DNA of 64,000 nt from Pseudomonas sp. 2FG. GTDB taxonomy: Bacteria; Pseudomonadota; Gammaproteobacteria; Pseudomonadales; Pseudomonadaceae. The stretch lies in NCBI RefSeq assembly GCF_005502935.1, contig NZ_SCMP01000004.1:248001-312000 (forward strand), given 5' to 3'. Below are positions 30,090 through 39,338 of this stretch, piece after piece. The notes under the pieces are model-generated. The model worked only from the letters and a program-made list of their open reading frames with translations, made no database searches and was not told where the DNA came from. Numbering within the stretch: the stretch's first letter is position 1; each line of letters starts with the position of its first letter. A program made the position numbers and the translations under genes.

Positions 30090-30260
30090 CTACGGCGTAC
30101 TCAAGCCCGCCGCAGTCATAAACAGCCGCAACAGATAAGACACGGCACCCAGCGCCAGCACGCTGGCCGTCCAGATCGCGACCAGCCAGCCCAGCCGTTG
30201 CCACAGCAGTTTCTTCCCGGGTTTATCCACAGTCTTCGCCAACCTTCGCGCCGCGGCCAC
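30090..30260 (-). CDS. DUF2474 small membrane protein of the cytochrome bd operon
   Basis: A 56-residue protein starts with GTG at 30260, overlapping the final G of the cydB TAG stop by one base. It reads VAAARRLAKTVDKPGKKLLW, followed by a single membrane helix (LGWLVAIWTASVLALGAVSYLL), and ends TAAGLSTP. DUF2474 proteins accompany cyanide-insensitive bd oxidases and are comparable in place to the small subunits CydX/CydS. The 1-nt overlap implies translational coupling. Confidence 0.88.
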   Translation of the reverse strand: MAAARRLAKTVDKPGKKLLWQRLGWLVAIWTASVLALGAVSYLLRLFMTAAGLSTP

Positions 30261-31267
30261 TAGTGATAGCCGTGTTCGTGGGTCACCTTGCCGCGGAACA
30301 CGTAATAGCTCCAGGCGGTGTACATCAGGATGAAGGGGATGATGAACAGCGCGCCGACCAGGATAAAACCCTGACTCTGCGGCGGCGCGGCGGCCTGCCA
30401 GATGGTCACCGACGGCGGGATGATATGCGGCCACAGGCTGATGCCCAGGCCGCTGTAGCCGAGGAAGATCAGCACCAGGGTGAGGATGAACGGCGAGTAG
30501 TTGCGGTTGTTCTGCACCGCCTTCAACAGCGCGTACAGGGTCACCAGCACCAGGATCGGCACCGGCAGAAACCAGAACAGATTCGGCAGGCTGAACCAGC
30601 GCTGGGCAATTTCGGCGTGGGCCAAGGGCGTCCACAGGCTGACAATCCCGGTCACGGCCAACAGCACCAAGGCCAACGGCCGGGCCAGATCGTGCATCTG
30701 CTGTTGCAGCCGGCCTTCGGTTTTCATGATCAGCCAGGTGCAACCGAGCAGGGCATAGGCGGCGATCAGCGCCAACCCGCAGAACAGCGAGAAGGGGGTC
30801 AGCCAATCCAGCGAACCGCCGGCGTAGGCGCGATTGACCACCGGAATGCCGTCGATGTAAGCACCCAACGCCACCCCCTGGAAGAAGGTCGCGGCCAGCG
30901 AACCGCCGATGAAGGCCTTGTCCCAGATATGCCGCTTGTGCGCCTTGGCCTTGAAGCGGAACTCGAAGGCCACGCCGCGGAAGATCAGCCCCAGGAGCAT
31001 GAAGATCAGCGGCAGATACAAGGCGCTCAGCACCACCGAGTAAGCCAGCGGGAAGGCGCCGAACAGCGCCGCGCCGCCGAGCACCAGCCAGGTCTCGTTA
31101 CCGTCCCAGACCGGCGCCACGGTGTTCATCATCACGTCGCGCTCGGCGTCGTCCTTGACGAACGGGAAGAGGATGCCGATGCCTAGATCGAAACCATCCA
31201 TGACCACGTACATCATGATGCCGAAGACGATGATGATTGCCCAAATCAGCGAAAGATCGAAGCCCAT
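30260..31267 (-). CDS. cioB: cytochrome bd-type (cyanide-insensitive) quinol oxidase subunit II
   Basis: The 335-residue polytopic protein begins MGFDLSLIWAIIIVFGIMMY and contains DGFDLGIGILFPF and DAERDVMMNTVAPVWDGNETWLVLGG, the CydB/CioB family signature. About eight hydrophobic helices are visible. With subunit I it forms the inner-membrane quinol oxidase that reduces oxygen to water. It follows cioA by 2 nt and overlaps the DUF2474 gene. Confidence 0.94.
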   Translation of the reverse strand: MGFDLSLIWAIIIVFGIMMYVVMDGFDLGIGILFPFVKDDAERDVMMNTVAPVWDGNETWLVLGGAALFGAFPLAYSVVLSALYLPLIFMLLGLIFRGVAFEFRFKAKAHKRHIWDKAFIGGSLAATFFQGVALGAYIDGIPVVNRAYAGGSLDWLTPFSLFCGLALIAAYALLGCTWLIMKTEGRLQQQMHDLARPLALVLLAVTGIVSLWTPLAHAEIAQRWFSLPNLFWFLPVPILVLVTLYALLKAVQNNRNYSPFILTLVLIFLGYSGLGISLWPHIIPPSVTIWQAAAPPQSQGFILVGALFIIPFILMYTAWSYYVFRGKVTHEHGYH

Positions 31268-31269
31268 GG

Positions 31270-32700
31270 TCAGTTCCTCCCGCTCGAGTTGTCGTCTTCC
31301 AGCCCTTCGTCCGCCGCCGACAGCGGCCGCGCCGGAGTGCGTTGCTGCCCAGGGCCACCAACGCCCTGCTCCCTGCCTTCATCGGTGATCGGGCCCTTGC
31401 GCACCAGGCGCAGCATGTAGCCGAGGCCGACCCCGAACAGCGCGAAGTACACCACCACGAACAGCGTCAGGGTCAGGCTCATCTGCGCCAGGCTGTGCCC
31501 GGAGGAGGCCTCGGCGGTGCGCATCAGGCCGTAGACCACCCAGGGCTGACGACCGACCTCGGTGGTGAACCAGCCGGCGAGAATGGCGACCAGACCGGAC
31601 GGCCCCATCCACAGCGCCAGATAGAGGAAGGGCCTGGACTGGTAGAGGCCGCCACGGGCGCGCAGCCAGAGGCTCCATAGCCCGGTGAGGATCATCAACA
31701 TACCGAGACCAACCATGAGCCGGAACGACCAGAACACTATGGTCGAGTTGGGCCGATCCTGCGGCGGGAACTCCTTCAGCGCCGGCACCTGCTTATCCAG
31801 GCTGTGGGTCAGGATCAGGCTGCCGAGGGCGGGAATTTCCAGCTTGAAGCGGGTCTGCTCGGCCTGCATGTCCGGCCAGCCGAAGAGGATCAATGGGGTC
31901 GGCTCGTCGCCGACGTTTTGCCAGTGGCCCTCGATCGCGGCGATCTTGGCCGGCTGGTGTTTCAGGGTATTGAGCCCGTGGAAATCACCGATCACCGCCT
32001 GAATCGGGGCGACGATCAGGGCCATCCACATGGCCATCGAGAGCATGCGGCGGATCGCCGGATTATCCCGCCCGCGCAGCAGATGCCAGGCCGCCGACGC
32101 GCCGACGAAGAACGCCGTCGCAAGGAACGCCGCGGTGGCCATGTGCAGCAGACGGTAGGGAAATGACGGGTTGAAGATCACCGCCAGCCAGTCCACCGGA
32201 ATCACCCGGCCGTCGACGATCTCGAAGCCCTGCGGGGTCTGCATCCAACTGTTCGAGGCGAGAATCCAGAAGGTCGAGATCAAGGTGCCGATGGCCACCA
32301 TCACCGTGGCGAAGAAGTGCAGCCCCGGGCCGACGCGGTTCCAGCCAAACAGCATGACGCCGAGGAAACCCGCCTCGAGGAAGAACGCGGTCAGCACTTC
32401 ATAGGTCAGCAACGGCCCGGTGACCGCGCCGGCGAAGTCGGAGAAGGCGCTCCAGTTGGTGCCGAACTGATAGGCCATCACCAGCCCGGAGACCACGCCC
32501 ATGCCGAAGTTGACGGCGAAGATCTTCGACCAGAAATGGTAGAGATCGCGGTAGACCTCCTCCTGGGTTTTCAGCCACAGGCCTTCCAACACCGCCAGGT
32601 AGCTGGCCAGGCCGATGGTGATCGCCGGGAAGATGATGTGGAAGGAAATGGTGAACGCAAACTGCATCCGAGCCAGATCCAGGGCCTCTAAGCCGAACAT
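31270..32700 (-). CDS. cioA: cytochrome bd-type (cyanide-insensitive) quinol oxidase subunit I
   Basis: The 476-residue subunit I begins MFGLEALDLARMQFAFTISF with haem ligand His21. It carries GRQPWVVYGLMRT, the conserved GWFTTEVGRQPW motif and quinol-loop residues. The length (about 475 rather than 520) fits the short Q-loop CioA group of Pseudomonas, known for cyanide resistance. The C-terminal tail is hydrophilic. An ANR/FNR-like site lies about 160 nt upstream. Subunit assignment is secure; the Cio label is by family similarity. Confidence 0.93.
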   Translation of the reverse strand: MFGLEALDLARMQFAFTISFHIIFPAITIGLASYLAVLEGLWLKTQEEVYRDLYHFWSKIFAVNFGMGVVSGLVMAYQFGTNWSAFSDFAGAVTGPLLTYEVLTAFFLEAGFLGVMLFGWNRVGPGLHFFATVMVAIGTLISTFWILASNSWMQTPQGFEIVDGRVIPVDWLAVIFNPSFPYRLLHMATAAFLATAFFVGASAAWHLLRGRDNPAIRRMLSMAMWMALIVAPIQAVIGDFHGLNTLKHQPAKIAAIEGHWQNVGDEPTPLILFGWPDMQAEQTRFKLEIPALGSLILTHSLDKQVPALKEFPPQDRPNSTIVFWSFRLMVGLGMLMILTGLWSLWLRARGGLYQSRPFLYLALWMGPSGLVAILAGWFTTEVGRQPWVVYGLMRTAEASSGHSLAQMSLTLTLFVVVYFALFGVGLGYMLRLVRKGPITDEGREQGVGGPGQQRTPARPLSAADEGLEDDNSSGRN

Positions 32701-32858
32701 GGGACTTCCTCAATCAGGTGGTACGGGGCACGGCCCTTTATTGCGGCCAAGCCAGCAGCTCCAAGCTTTGGAGTGGCGCTACGGAATTATTCTTGTGTGG
32801 CGCAGATCGAGCGGAACAGCAGGCCTAAAAGCCCCCCACGCGACCCAAAAACGGGGTA

Positions 32859-32872
32859 TTGACGTGGATCAA
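32859..32872. promoter_or_regulatory. ANR/FNR-type binding site upstream of cioAB
   Basis: TTGACGTGGATCAA matches the ANR/FNR consensus TTGAT-N4-ATCAA in 9 of 10 fixed positions. It lies 159 nt upstream of cioA and 309 nt upstream of the divergent MFS gene. In P. aeruginosa, ANR controls cioAB, so oxygen-dependent control here is plausible. The remaining part of the 480-nt gap shows no gene. Confidence 0.75.
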
Positions 32873-33180
32873 CCAGCCCACAAAGAGTAGCGCTTTGTAC
32901 CCGGGGTGCCGCTGTGGTCGATTGTCGCGCGGGGCCCTGCCGGCCCAGCCCACAAAACCCGCAACAACCCTCCAGGATGTCCGTCCACAAATCTCCCAGA
33001 GCCCATAGGGCGAGTCGTTGTTAGCCTGTTAAAGCCCGCTAGGATCAGTCGCAAAGCTTGCTGAAGAAAGCACGTAGTCAGGTAGCCTTTTTACAACGGC
33101 CGGTTAATCCAACCCCACCGCTCTAGACCGCGTGCTAGCCTGACGCCCCCCTGAGCTCGCCAAGTAAAAAGCCGCCCATC

Positions 33181-34410
33181 ATGTCGACCCACGGCAAACT
33201 CCTGCTGCGCCAACAACGTCCGTTTCTCGCCTTCTGGCTGGCCCGTGTCTGTACCGCCAGCGGCTTCCAGATGCTCACCGTGGCCATCGGTTGGCACCTG
33301 TACCAACTGACCGGCAACGTGCTGGATCTAGGCTGGGTCGGTTTAGTGGAGTTTCTGCCACGGCTGCTGTTCATGCTGTACACCGGGCATGTGGCGGATC
33401 GTTACGATCGGCGCAAGGTTGCGGCGCTCTGCCAAGGTGGTCAGGCGCTGATCGCCATCGCCTTGGTGCTGGGCAGCAGCAGTGGCGAGGTAACCCGCGA
33501 GATGATTTTCGTGCTGGCCTTCCTGCTCGGCAGCGCCCGCGCCTTCGAGATGCCGGCGACGCAAGCGCTGCTGCCGAGCCTGGTGCCGAGCGCGCTGTTC
33601 CCCGCCGCAGTCGCCGCTTCGGCTTCGGCAATGCAGACCGCGACCATAGTCGCGCCGGCCCTCGGCGGCTTTCTCTATGCCTTCGGCAGCATCTGGGTCT
33701 ATGCGCCCACAGCCCTGCTGTATGTCGTGGCCTGTGCGCTGATGCTGAGCCTGCCGAGGCGCCAGGAGCCGCTGAATCAGGAGCGCCCGTCGCTGCATTC
33801 ATTGCTGGCTGGCATCCGCTTCATTCGCAGCCGGCGCGATATCTTCGGCGCGATTTCGCTGGACCTGTTCGCCGTGCTGCTCGGCGGCGCCACCGCGCTG
33901 CTGCCGGTGTTCGCCAAGGACATTCTGCTGACCGGCCCCTGGGGCCTCGGCCTGTTGCGCTCGGCCCCGGCGGTGGGCGCCTTGCTGATGGCCTTCTGGT
34001 TGGCGCGCTTTCCCATCCAGCGTAACGTCGGGCGGATCATGTTTGTCTCGGTGGGCGTGTTCGGTGTGGCGACCATCGCCTTCGGCCTCTCCACCTCGTT
34101 CTGGTTCTCGCTGCTGGTGCTGGCCATCCTCGGCGCGGCCGACATGATCAGCATGGTGATCCGCGGCGCCTTCGTGCAGTTGGAAACCCCGGACGAAATG
34201 CGCGGCCGGGTCAGTGCGGTGAACGGCTTGTTTATCGGCGCCTCGAATCAGCTCGGTGAGTTCGAATCCGGCCTCACCGCCCATTGGTTCGGCAGCGTGC
34301 CGGCGGTGGTGCTGGGTGGCGTCGGTACGCTGCTGATCACCGGTGCCTGGTACAAACTGTTCCCGACCCTGGCCAAGCGCGAACGGCTGCACGAGCCACA
34401 CACCCCGTAG
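33181..34410 (+). CDS. MFS transporter (EntS/MFS_3-like)
   Basis: The 409-residue protein has about 12 hydrophobic helices. It carries the MFS loop 2-3 motif GHVADRYDRRKVAAL and a related DEMRGRVSAVNGLFIG segment in the second half, typical of the EntS-like MFS_3 group that exports siderophores or drugs. The substrate cannot be inferred. Its TAG stop lies inside the first bases of a palindromic repeat (34407-34445). It is divergent from cioAB and convergent with the DJ-1 gene. Confidence 0.85.
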   Translation: MSTHGKLLLRQQRPFLAFWLARVCTASGFQMLTVAIGWHLYQLTGNVLDLGWVGLVEFLPRLLFMLYTGHVADRYDRRKVAALCQGGQALIAIALVLGSSSGEVTREMIFVLAFLLGSARAFEMPATQALLPSLVPSALFPAAVAASASAMQTATIVAPALGGFLYAFGSIWVYAPTALLYVVACALMLSLPRRQEPLNQERPSLHSLLAGIRFIRSRRDIFGAISLDLFAVLLGGATALLPVFAKDILLTGPWGLGLLRSAPAVGALLMAFWLARFPIQRNVGRIMFVSVGVFGVATIAFGLSTSFWFSLLVLAILGAADMISMVIRGAFVQLETPDEMRGRVSAVNGLFIGASNQLGEFESGLTAHWFGSVPAVVLGGVGTLLITGAWYKLFPTLAKRERLHEPHTP

Positions 34411-34445
34411 GCTGGGTTTCGTCCGCTGGACTCTACCCAGCCTAC
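34407..34445. repeat. 39-bp GTAGG palindromic repeat supplying a stop codon
   Basis: GTAGGCTGGGT (34407-34417) and ACCCAGCCTAC (34435-34445) are perfect 11-bp inverted arms. The TAG of the first arm is the stop codon of the upstream MFS gene. It may also act as a 3' hairpin for both convergent genes. Confidence 0.85.
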
Positions 34446-34487
34446 CCTCTGAATGGCCGGTATCGGGCTGCGCACCCCTACCTGAAA

Positions 34488-35042
34488 TCAGACGACCAGC
34501 ATCGCCTTGGCGATCTCTTTGCGCTTGCCCTTGCCCAGCAGTTGCTCCACCAGGGTCAGGGCGAACTCCAGCGCGGTGCCTGGGCCCTGGCTGGTGATGC
34601 AGTTGCCGTCCACCACCACCGGCTGATCGACGAAGGTGCAGCCGGACAGGCGATCGCTGAAGGCCGGGTAGCAGGTCATCCGCCGTTGCTTGAGCACGCC
34701 ATAACTCTGCAAGGCGACTGCCGGCGCGGCGCAGATGCCGGCGAACAGCTTGCCGGCCGCCGCGTGCTCACGCACCTGTTCGGCCAAGGGCTGGTGATCG
34801 GCCAGGTGCTGGGCGCCGGGCATACCGCCCGGCAGTACGATCAAGTCGAAGTCCTGCGCCAGCACGTCGACCAGCATGGCGTCGGCGGTCAGGCGCGTGC
34901 CGCGGGCGCAGGTCAGCATCCGCCGGTTCTCGATGCTGGCCACCAGCAGCTCGATGTCGGCGCGCCGCAGCACGTCGATCAAGGTCACGGTTTCAAGGTC
35001 TTCCACGCCGTCGGCGACGGCGAGCAGAGCACGAGCAGTCAT
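34488..35042 (-). CDS. DJ-1/PfpI family protein (YajL-like)
   Basis: The 184-residue protein begins MTARALLAVADGVEDLETVT, with the acidic residues next to the DJ-1 active site. It carries IVLPGGMPGAQHL and the nucleophile-elbow Cys104 in AGICAAPAVAL. The C-terminal QGPGTALEFALTLVEQLLG matches the YajL/DJ-1 subgroup of oxidative-stress chaperones or deglycases. The activity of the group is debated. No signal peptide is seen. Confidence 0.9.
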   Translation of the reverse strand: MTARALLAVADGVEDLETVTLIDVLRRADIELLVASIENRRMLTCARGTRLTADAMLVDVLAQDFDLIVLPGGMPGAQHLADHQPLAEQVREHAAAGKLFAGICAAPAVALQSYGVLKQRRMTCYPAFSDRLSGCTFVDQPVVVDGNCITSQGPGTALEFALTLVEQLLGKGKRKEIAKAMLVV

Positions 35043-35186
35043 GTTGATTCTCCTGAAAGCGCAGAACGAAAACTGTCCGTTTGAGCATCAATTCAACCCG
35101 CCCTGATAAAGCCCAGGGGGGCGAACTGGTATGATGCGCGCCTTTTTTCAGTCCGGCGGAAAAACAGCGCTGCGGCAGGCCGTATG

Positions 35187-35203
35187 ACGCGCGAAGCCCG
35201 CAG
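35187..35203. repeat. 17-bp copy of the repeat end found near mapZ
   Basis: ACGCGCGAAGCCCGCAG is identical to 23923-23939 and is followed in both places by an AT-rich TTTTC or ATTTGAAAAC stretch. It appears to be a solo fragment of that repeat, lying 86 nt before the purine permease start. Confidence 0.6.
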
Positions 35204-35288
35204 TAGTTTTCACCCAGCCTGGCGGCGTCTGTGCTTTGCTTTGGCCTGACGGTACATTCACGGCGCCGCGCGCCACGGGGAGCCCAGC

Positions 35289-36584
35289 ATGCTGGAACGA
35301 CTATTCCAACTCAACGCGCATAACACCACGGTGCGCACCGAGATCCTTGCCGGTCTCACCACCTTCCTGACCATGGCCTACATCCTCTTCGTCAACCCGA
35401 GCATCCTCGGCGAGACCGGCATGGACAAGGGCGCGGTGTTCGTCGCCACCTGCCTGGCGGCGGCCATCGGCTCGGCGATCATGGGCTTTATCGCCAACTA
35501 CCCGATCGCCCTCGCCCCGGGCATGGGCCTGAATGCCTTCTTCACTTACACCGTGGTGCTGCACATGGGGCACAGCTGGCAGGTGGCGCTCGGGGCGGTC
35601 TTTCTCTCGGCGTGCATGTTCTTCCTGCTGTCGATCTTCAAGATCCGCGAATGGATCATCAACAGCATTGCGCTGGAGCTGCGCTCGGCGATTGCCGCCG
35701 GCATCGGCCTGTTCCTCGCGCTGATCGCCCTGCAGAACGCCGGCATAGTGGTGGCCAACCAGGCCACGCTGGTCGGCATGGGCGACCTGAGCAAACCCGA
35801 GCCGCTGCTGGCGGTGCTCGGCTTCTTCCTGATCGTCGCCCTGGAGGCGCGCAAGGTCACAGGCGCGGTGCTGATCGGCATCCTCGCCGTCACCGGCGCG
35901 GCCATCGCCCTGGGCGTGTCCAAGTTCGGCGGGGTGGTCTCGATGCCGCCGGCGCTGGCGCCGACCCTGCTGCAGCTGGACATCCTGGGCGCGCTGGATA
36001 TCGGCCTGTTCAGCGTGATCTTCGCCTTCCTCTTCGTCGACCTGTTCGACAACTCCGGCACCCTGATCGCCGTGGCGAAAAAAGCCGGCTTGATGCGCAA
36101 GGACGGCTACATGCCGAAGATGGGCCGCGCGCTGATCGCCGACAGTAGCGCCGCGATGGTCGGTTCGCTGCTGGGCACCTCGACCACCACCAGCTACATC
36201 GAATCGGCGGCCGGCGTCAGCGCCGGAGGGCGTACCGGCTTGACCGCCGTGGTGGTCGCCAGCCTGTTTCTCCTGGCGCTGTTCTTCGCCCCGCTGGCCG
36301 GTAGCGTGCCGGCCTTCGCCACCGCCCCGGCATTGCTGTTCGTCGCCGTACTGATGACCTCCGGCCTGGCGGAAATCGACTGGGACGACATCACTGTGGC
36401 CGCCCCCGTGGTGATCACCGCGCTGGCCATGCCACTGACCTTCTCCATCGCCAACGGCATCGCGTTCGGCTTTATCGCCTGGGCCGCGATCAAGCTGCTG
36501 GCCGGCCGCTGGCGCGAACTGAATCCGGCGCTGGTGATCCTCGCCCTGCTGTTCGTGATTAAACTGGGCTGGTTCAACGCCTGA
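35289..36584 (+). CDS. NCS2 family purine permease (AzgA-like)
   Basis: The 431-residue protein has about 12 to 14 membrane helices and the AzgA/GhxP subfamily signatures: [59 protein letters not shown] and [20 protein letters not shown]. Such carriers import adenine, guanine or hypoxanthine with protons. A possible extended -10 (TGGTATGAT) lies near 35130. A palindromic repeat starts 3 nt after the stop, and trmA follows. Confidence 0.93.
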   Translation: MLERLFQLNAHNTTVRTEILAGLTTFLTMAYILFVNPSILGETGMDKGAVFVATCLAAAIGSAIMGFIANYPIALAPGMGLNAFFTYTVVLHMGHSWQVALGAVFLSACMFFLLSIFKIREWIINSIALELRSAIAAGIGLFLALIALQNAGIVVANQATLVGMGDLSKPEPLLAVLGFFLIVALEARKVTGAVLIGILAVTGAAIALGVSKFGGVVSMPPALAPTLLQLDILGALDIGLFSVIFAFLFVDLFDNSGTLIAVAKKAGLMRKDGYMPKMGRALIADSSAAMVGSLLGTSTTTSYIESAAGVSAGGRTGLTAVVVASLFLLALFFAPLAGSVPAFATAPALLFVAVLMTSGLAEIDWDDITVAAPVVITALAMPLTFSIANGIAFGFIAWAAIKLLAGRWRELNPALVILALLFVIKLGWFNA

Positions 36585-36587
36585 TTC

Positions 36588-36677
36588 GTAGGGTGGATGA
36601 CTCTCTTTTCATCCACCGCTCGCAATCCGCCAGCCCAACAACCTATTGGTGGATGGATGAAGCGTCATCCACCCTAC
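36588..36677. repeat. 90-bp GTAGGGTGGATGA palindromic repeat
   Basis: GTAGGGTGGATGA (36588-36600) and TCATCCACCCTAC (36665-36677) are perfect 13-bp inverted ends. Inner partial copies, CATCCACCG and TTGGTGGATGGATGAA, give a nested palindrome. It occupies almost the whole gap between the permease stop and the trmA start. Confidence 0.88.
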
Positions 36678-36694
36678 AACGACATGAGTTATCC

Positions 36695-37783
36695 ATGAGT
36701 GCTCCACAGTTCGACCCGGCCACCTACCTGGCCCAGCTGGAAGAAAAGAAACACCGCCTGGTGGCCTTGCTCGCGCCCTTCGCGGCCCCAGAGCCGGAAG
36801 TCTTCGATTCGCCGCGCGAGCATTACCGCCTGCGCACCGAGTTCCGCCTGTGGCGGGAGAACGAAGAGCGCTTCTACGCGATGTTCGCCGCCGGCGATAA
36901 ACACAGGCCTATCCTGCTCGACGACTTTCCGATCGCCAGCACTCGCATCAATGAACTGATGCCGCGCCTAAAGAGCGCTTGGCGGGCCAGTTCGGCGCTG
37001 AGCTTCAAGCTATTCCAGGTCGAGTTCCTCACCACCCTGGCCGGTGACGGGCTGATCACCCTCTGCTACCACCGCCCGCTGGATGAGCATTGGCAGGCCG
37101 CGGCGCAACAGCTCGCGAGCGAGCTGGGCGTCAGCCTGGTCGGGCGCTCGCGCGGTCAGCGTCTGGTCATAGGTCGCGATCATGTCGTGGAAGAGTTGCA
37201 AGTCGCCGGGCGCAGCTTCAGCTATCGCCAGCCGGAAGGCGCCTTCACCCAGCCGAACGGCGCGGTGAACGAGAAAATGCTCAACTGGGCCTTCGACGCC
37301 CTCGGCGAGCGCGACGATGACCTGCTGGAGCTCTACTGCGGCAACGGCAACTTCACCCTGCCGCTGGCCACTCGCGTGCGCAAGGTGCTGGCCACGGAAA
37401 TCAGCAAATCCTCGGTCAACGCCGCGCTGGCCAACCTGGCCGATAACCAGGTCGACAACGTGACCCTGGTGCGCCTCTCCGCCGAGGAGCTGACCGAGGC
37501 GTTGAATGAGGTGCGGCCGTTCCGCCGCCTGCAGGGCATCGACCTGAAGAGCTACCAGTTCGGCAGCGTGTTCGTCGACCCGCCGCGCGCCGGCATGGAC
37601 CCGGACACCTGCGAGCTGACCCGGCGCTTCGAGCGCATCCTCTACATCTCCTGCAACCCGGAGACCCTGGCCGCCAACATCGCCCAGTTGCATGACAGCC
37701 ACCGGGTCACGCGCTGCGCACTCTTCGACCAGTTCCCCTACACCCACCATATGGAAAGTGGGGTGTTGCTGGAGCGCCGCTGA
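36695..37783 (+). CDS. trmA: tRNA (uracil-54-C5)-methyltransferase
   Basis: TrmA makes the conserved ribothymidine in the T-loop of tRNA. The 362-residue form begins [20 protein letters not shown]. It shows [15 protein letters not shown] (SAM binding), [11 protein letters not shown], and the catalytic Cys320 with its neighbouring Glu in ISCNPETL. It ends [17 protein letters not shown]. The frame extends upstream through the palindromic repeat, but family similarity starts at 36695. Confidence 0.97.
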   Translation: MSAPQFDPATYLAQLEEKKHRLVALLAPFAAPEPEVFDSPREHYRLRTEFRLWRENEERFYAMFAAGDKHRPILLDDFPIASTRINELMPRLKSAWRASSALSFKLFQVEFLTTLAGDGLITLCYHRPLDEHWQAAAQQLASELGVSLVGRSRGQRLVIGRDHVVEELQVAGRSFSYRQPEGAFTQPNGAVNEKMLNWAFDALGERDDDLLELYCGNGNFTLPLATRVRKVLATEISKSSVNAALANLADNQVDNVTLVRLSAEELTEALNEVRPFRRLQGIDLKSYQFGSVFVDPPRAGMDPDTCELTRRFERILYISCNPETLAANIAQLHDSHRVTRCALFDQFPYTHHMESGVLLERR

Positions 37784-37796
37784 ACCTATTAGCGCC

Positions 37797-37857
37797 GTAG
37801 GCTGGGTAGAGCCTTGGCGAAACCCAGCTGGGTTTCACTACGTTCTACCCAGCCTAC
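37797..37857. repeat. 61-bp GTAGG palindromic repeat, supplies stop of downstream gene
   Basis: GTAGGCTGGGTAGA and TCTACCCAGCCTAC are perfect 14-bp inverted ends. The centre carries the 16-bp palindrome AAACCCAGCTGGGTTT. The minus-strand gene that follows ends with the TAG at 37854-37856, inside the right arm. Confidence 0.88.
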
Positions 37858-38237
37858 CGGTTCAAGCCACGCAGCGCCATAAAGGCCAAGCCCGCCGACA
37901 CCAGCTCGAACAGCAGCAGGTAGAGGTTGAAGGTCTGCTGCAGGCCACCCTCCAGCCACAGCCCGGCGATGCGCCCAAAAGCCAACGCCGCATAGAGCAG
38001 CACCAGCAATATCAGGGCGCCGCGGGTTAGCTCGAGGCGCACCGTGGCCAGCACCAGAAACACCGCCAGGCCCAGTTGCAGAGCGCCGTAGTGGGCCCGC
38101 ACATCGGTGATCGCCGCGGCTTCCATCAGCAGCATGCCGCTGAGATTGACCATCTCTTGTGGACGGATGAAATAGGCCAAACCAACGCCGGCCAACACCA
38201 AGGCCTGCACGGCCAGCAGGATTCGGGCGAACAGCAT
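37854..38237 (-). CDS. DUF4345-like small membrane protein
   Basis: The 127-residue protein has four hydrophobic helices: ARILLAVQALVLAGVGLAYF, an LGLAVFLVLATV segment, a LILLVLLYAALAF segment and LLLFELVSAGLAFM. The pattern fits DUF4345 integral membrane proteins of unknown role. Its stop codon is contributed by the palindromic repeat at 37797-37857, so its C-terminus (RGLNR) may have been changed by that insertion. It is convergent with trmA. Confidence 0.72.
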   Translation of the reverse strand: MLFARILLAVQALVLAGVGLAYFIRPQEMVNLSGMLLMEAAAITDVRAHYGALQLGLAVFLVLATVRLELTRGALILLVLLYAALAFGRIAGLWLEGGLQQTFNLYLLLFELVSAGLAFMALRGLNR

Positions 38238-38385
38238 TGGCGCATCTCCTCGTCAGGTTAGGGTGCGTCGAGGATAGGCCGCCCAGCCATATCCGGAAAC
38301 AGGCAGGGGCTTGGGCCTGGGCAATCTCGCCGTTATGCTGGCCGACTGTTTCCCGATCTGTTTTCCGCTAATCCACGGAGCCACT

Positions 38386-39258
38386 ATGTCCCCCTTGGTT
38401 TATTGGCAACTGGATGTCTTCGCCGAGCGCCCGCTGGCCGGTAACGGCCTGGCGGTTTTCCCCGACGCCCGCCCGCTATCGCTCGCCGCCATGCAGGCGC
38501 TGACTCGGGAACTGCGGCAGTTCGAGTCGATCTTCCTGCTGCCCGGCGCGCCCCCCGACGAATACGGCGCACGCATCTTCACCATGGAAGAAGAGTTGCC
38601 CTTCGCCGGCCACCCGATTATTGGCGCGGCCGCCCTGCTGCATCATCTGCACAGCCCTGCCGCCACCGCCGAGTGGACAATACGAATGGCGGCGAAAAGC
38701 GTGCACCTGCGCACGCGGCGACACGGCCAGGGCTTTTATGCGGAGATGGATCAAGGCCTGGCCGAGTTCGGCGCACGGCTCAACAGCGAACAGGCCCTGG
38801 TGTTCGCCGAGGCCTTTTCGTTAAGCGTCGCCGACCTGGATGGCCGCTACCCGGCCACGGTGGTCAGCACCGGCCTGCCCTATCTGCTCTTGCCGGTCAC
38901 GCCGCAAGGCCTGGTGCGGGCCAGACAACGCCGTGCGTTCGACGCCGAATTAGCCGCCTATGGGGCGGCCTTCGTCTTTTTGCTGGAGGTGGATGGCCAC
39001 GAAGGCCGCACCTGGGACCCGCTCGGCGTGATCGAGGATATCGCCACCGGCAGTGCCGCCGGGCCGGTCGCGGCCTTTCTGGTGCAGCACGGCCTGCATC
39101 GCCGCGGCGAAGCCTTCAGCCTCAACCAAGGACGCTTCCTCAACCGCCCCAGCCGGCTGGATGTCTGCGTTGCCGGTGACGGCCGCGTCAGCGTGGGCGG
39201 CAGCGTGCAACTGCTGGCGCGCGCCGAGTTGCACGTCAGCGCCGGCGAACTGGGCTGA
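38386..39258 (+). CDS. PhzF family isomerase-like protein
   Basis: The 290-residue protein begins MSPLVYWQLDVFAERPLAGN and shows the two-fold PhzF pattern: an FESIFLLPG segment carrying the presumed acid/base Glu, FTMEEELPFAGHPIIGAA in the first half and DIATGSAAGPVAAFLVQHG in the second. PhzF-like proteins isomerise or epimerise small metabolites. No phenazine genes are near, so the substrate is unknown. The start at 38386 follows CGGAGCCACT. It is not part of an evident operon. Confidence 0.88.
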   Translation: MSPLVYWQLDVFAERPLAGNGLAVFPDARPLSLAAMQALTRELRQFESIFLLPGAPPDEYGARIFTMEEELPFAGHPIIGAAALLHHLHSPAATAEWTIRMAAKSVHLRTRRHGQGFYAEMDQGLAEFGARLNSEQALVFAEAFSLSVADLDGRYPATVVSTGLPYLLLPVTPQGLVRARQRRAFDAELAAYGAAFVFLLEVDGHEGRTWDPLGVIEDIATGSAAGPVAAFLVQHGLHRRGEAFSLNQGRFLNRPSRLDVCVAGDGRVSVGGSVQLLARAELHVSAGELG

Positions 39259-39338
39259 CCGCCGGGCTGGCGCCCATATCTACCAGCAGCGACACTCAAG
39301 CCCCAAGCCTTAGCCCCAAGAAACAGGAGGACACCGCT

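Noticed and set aside
30223..30231. Perfect DnaA box TTATCCACA
   Set aside because: It is a single copy inside the DUF2474 coding region; one 9-mer in 64 kb is close to chance expectation.
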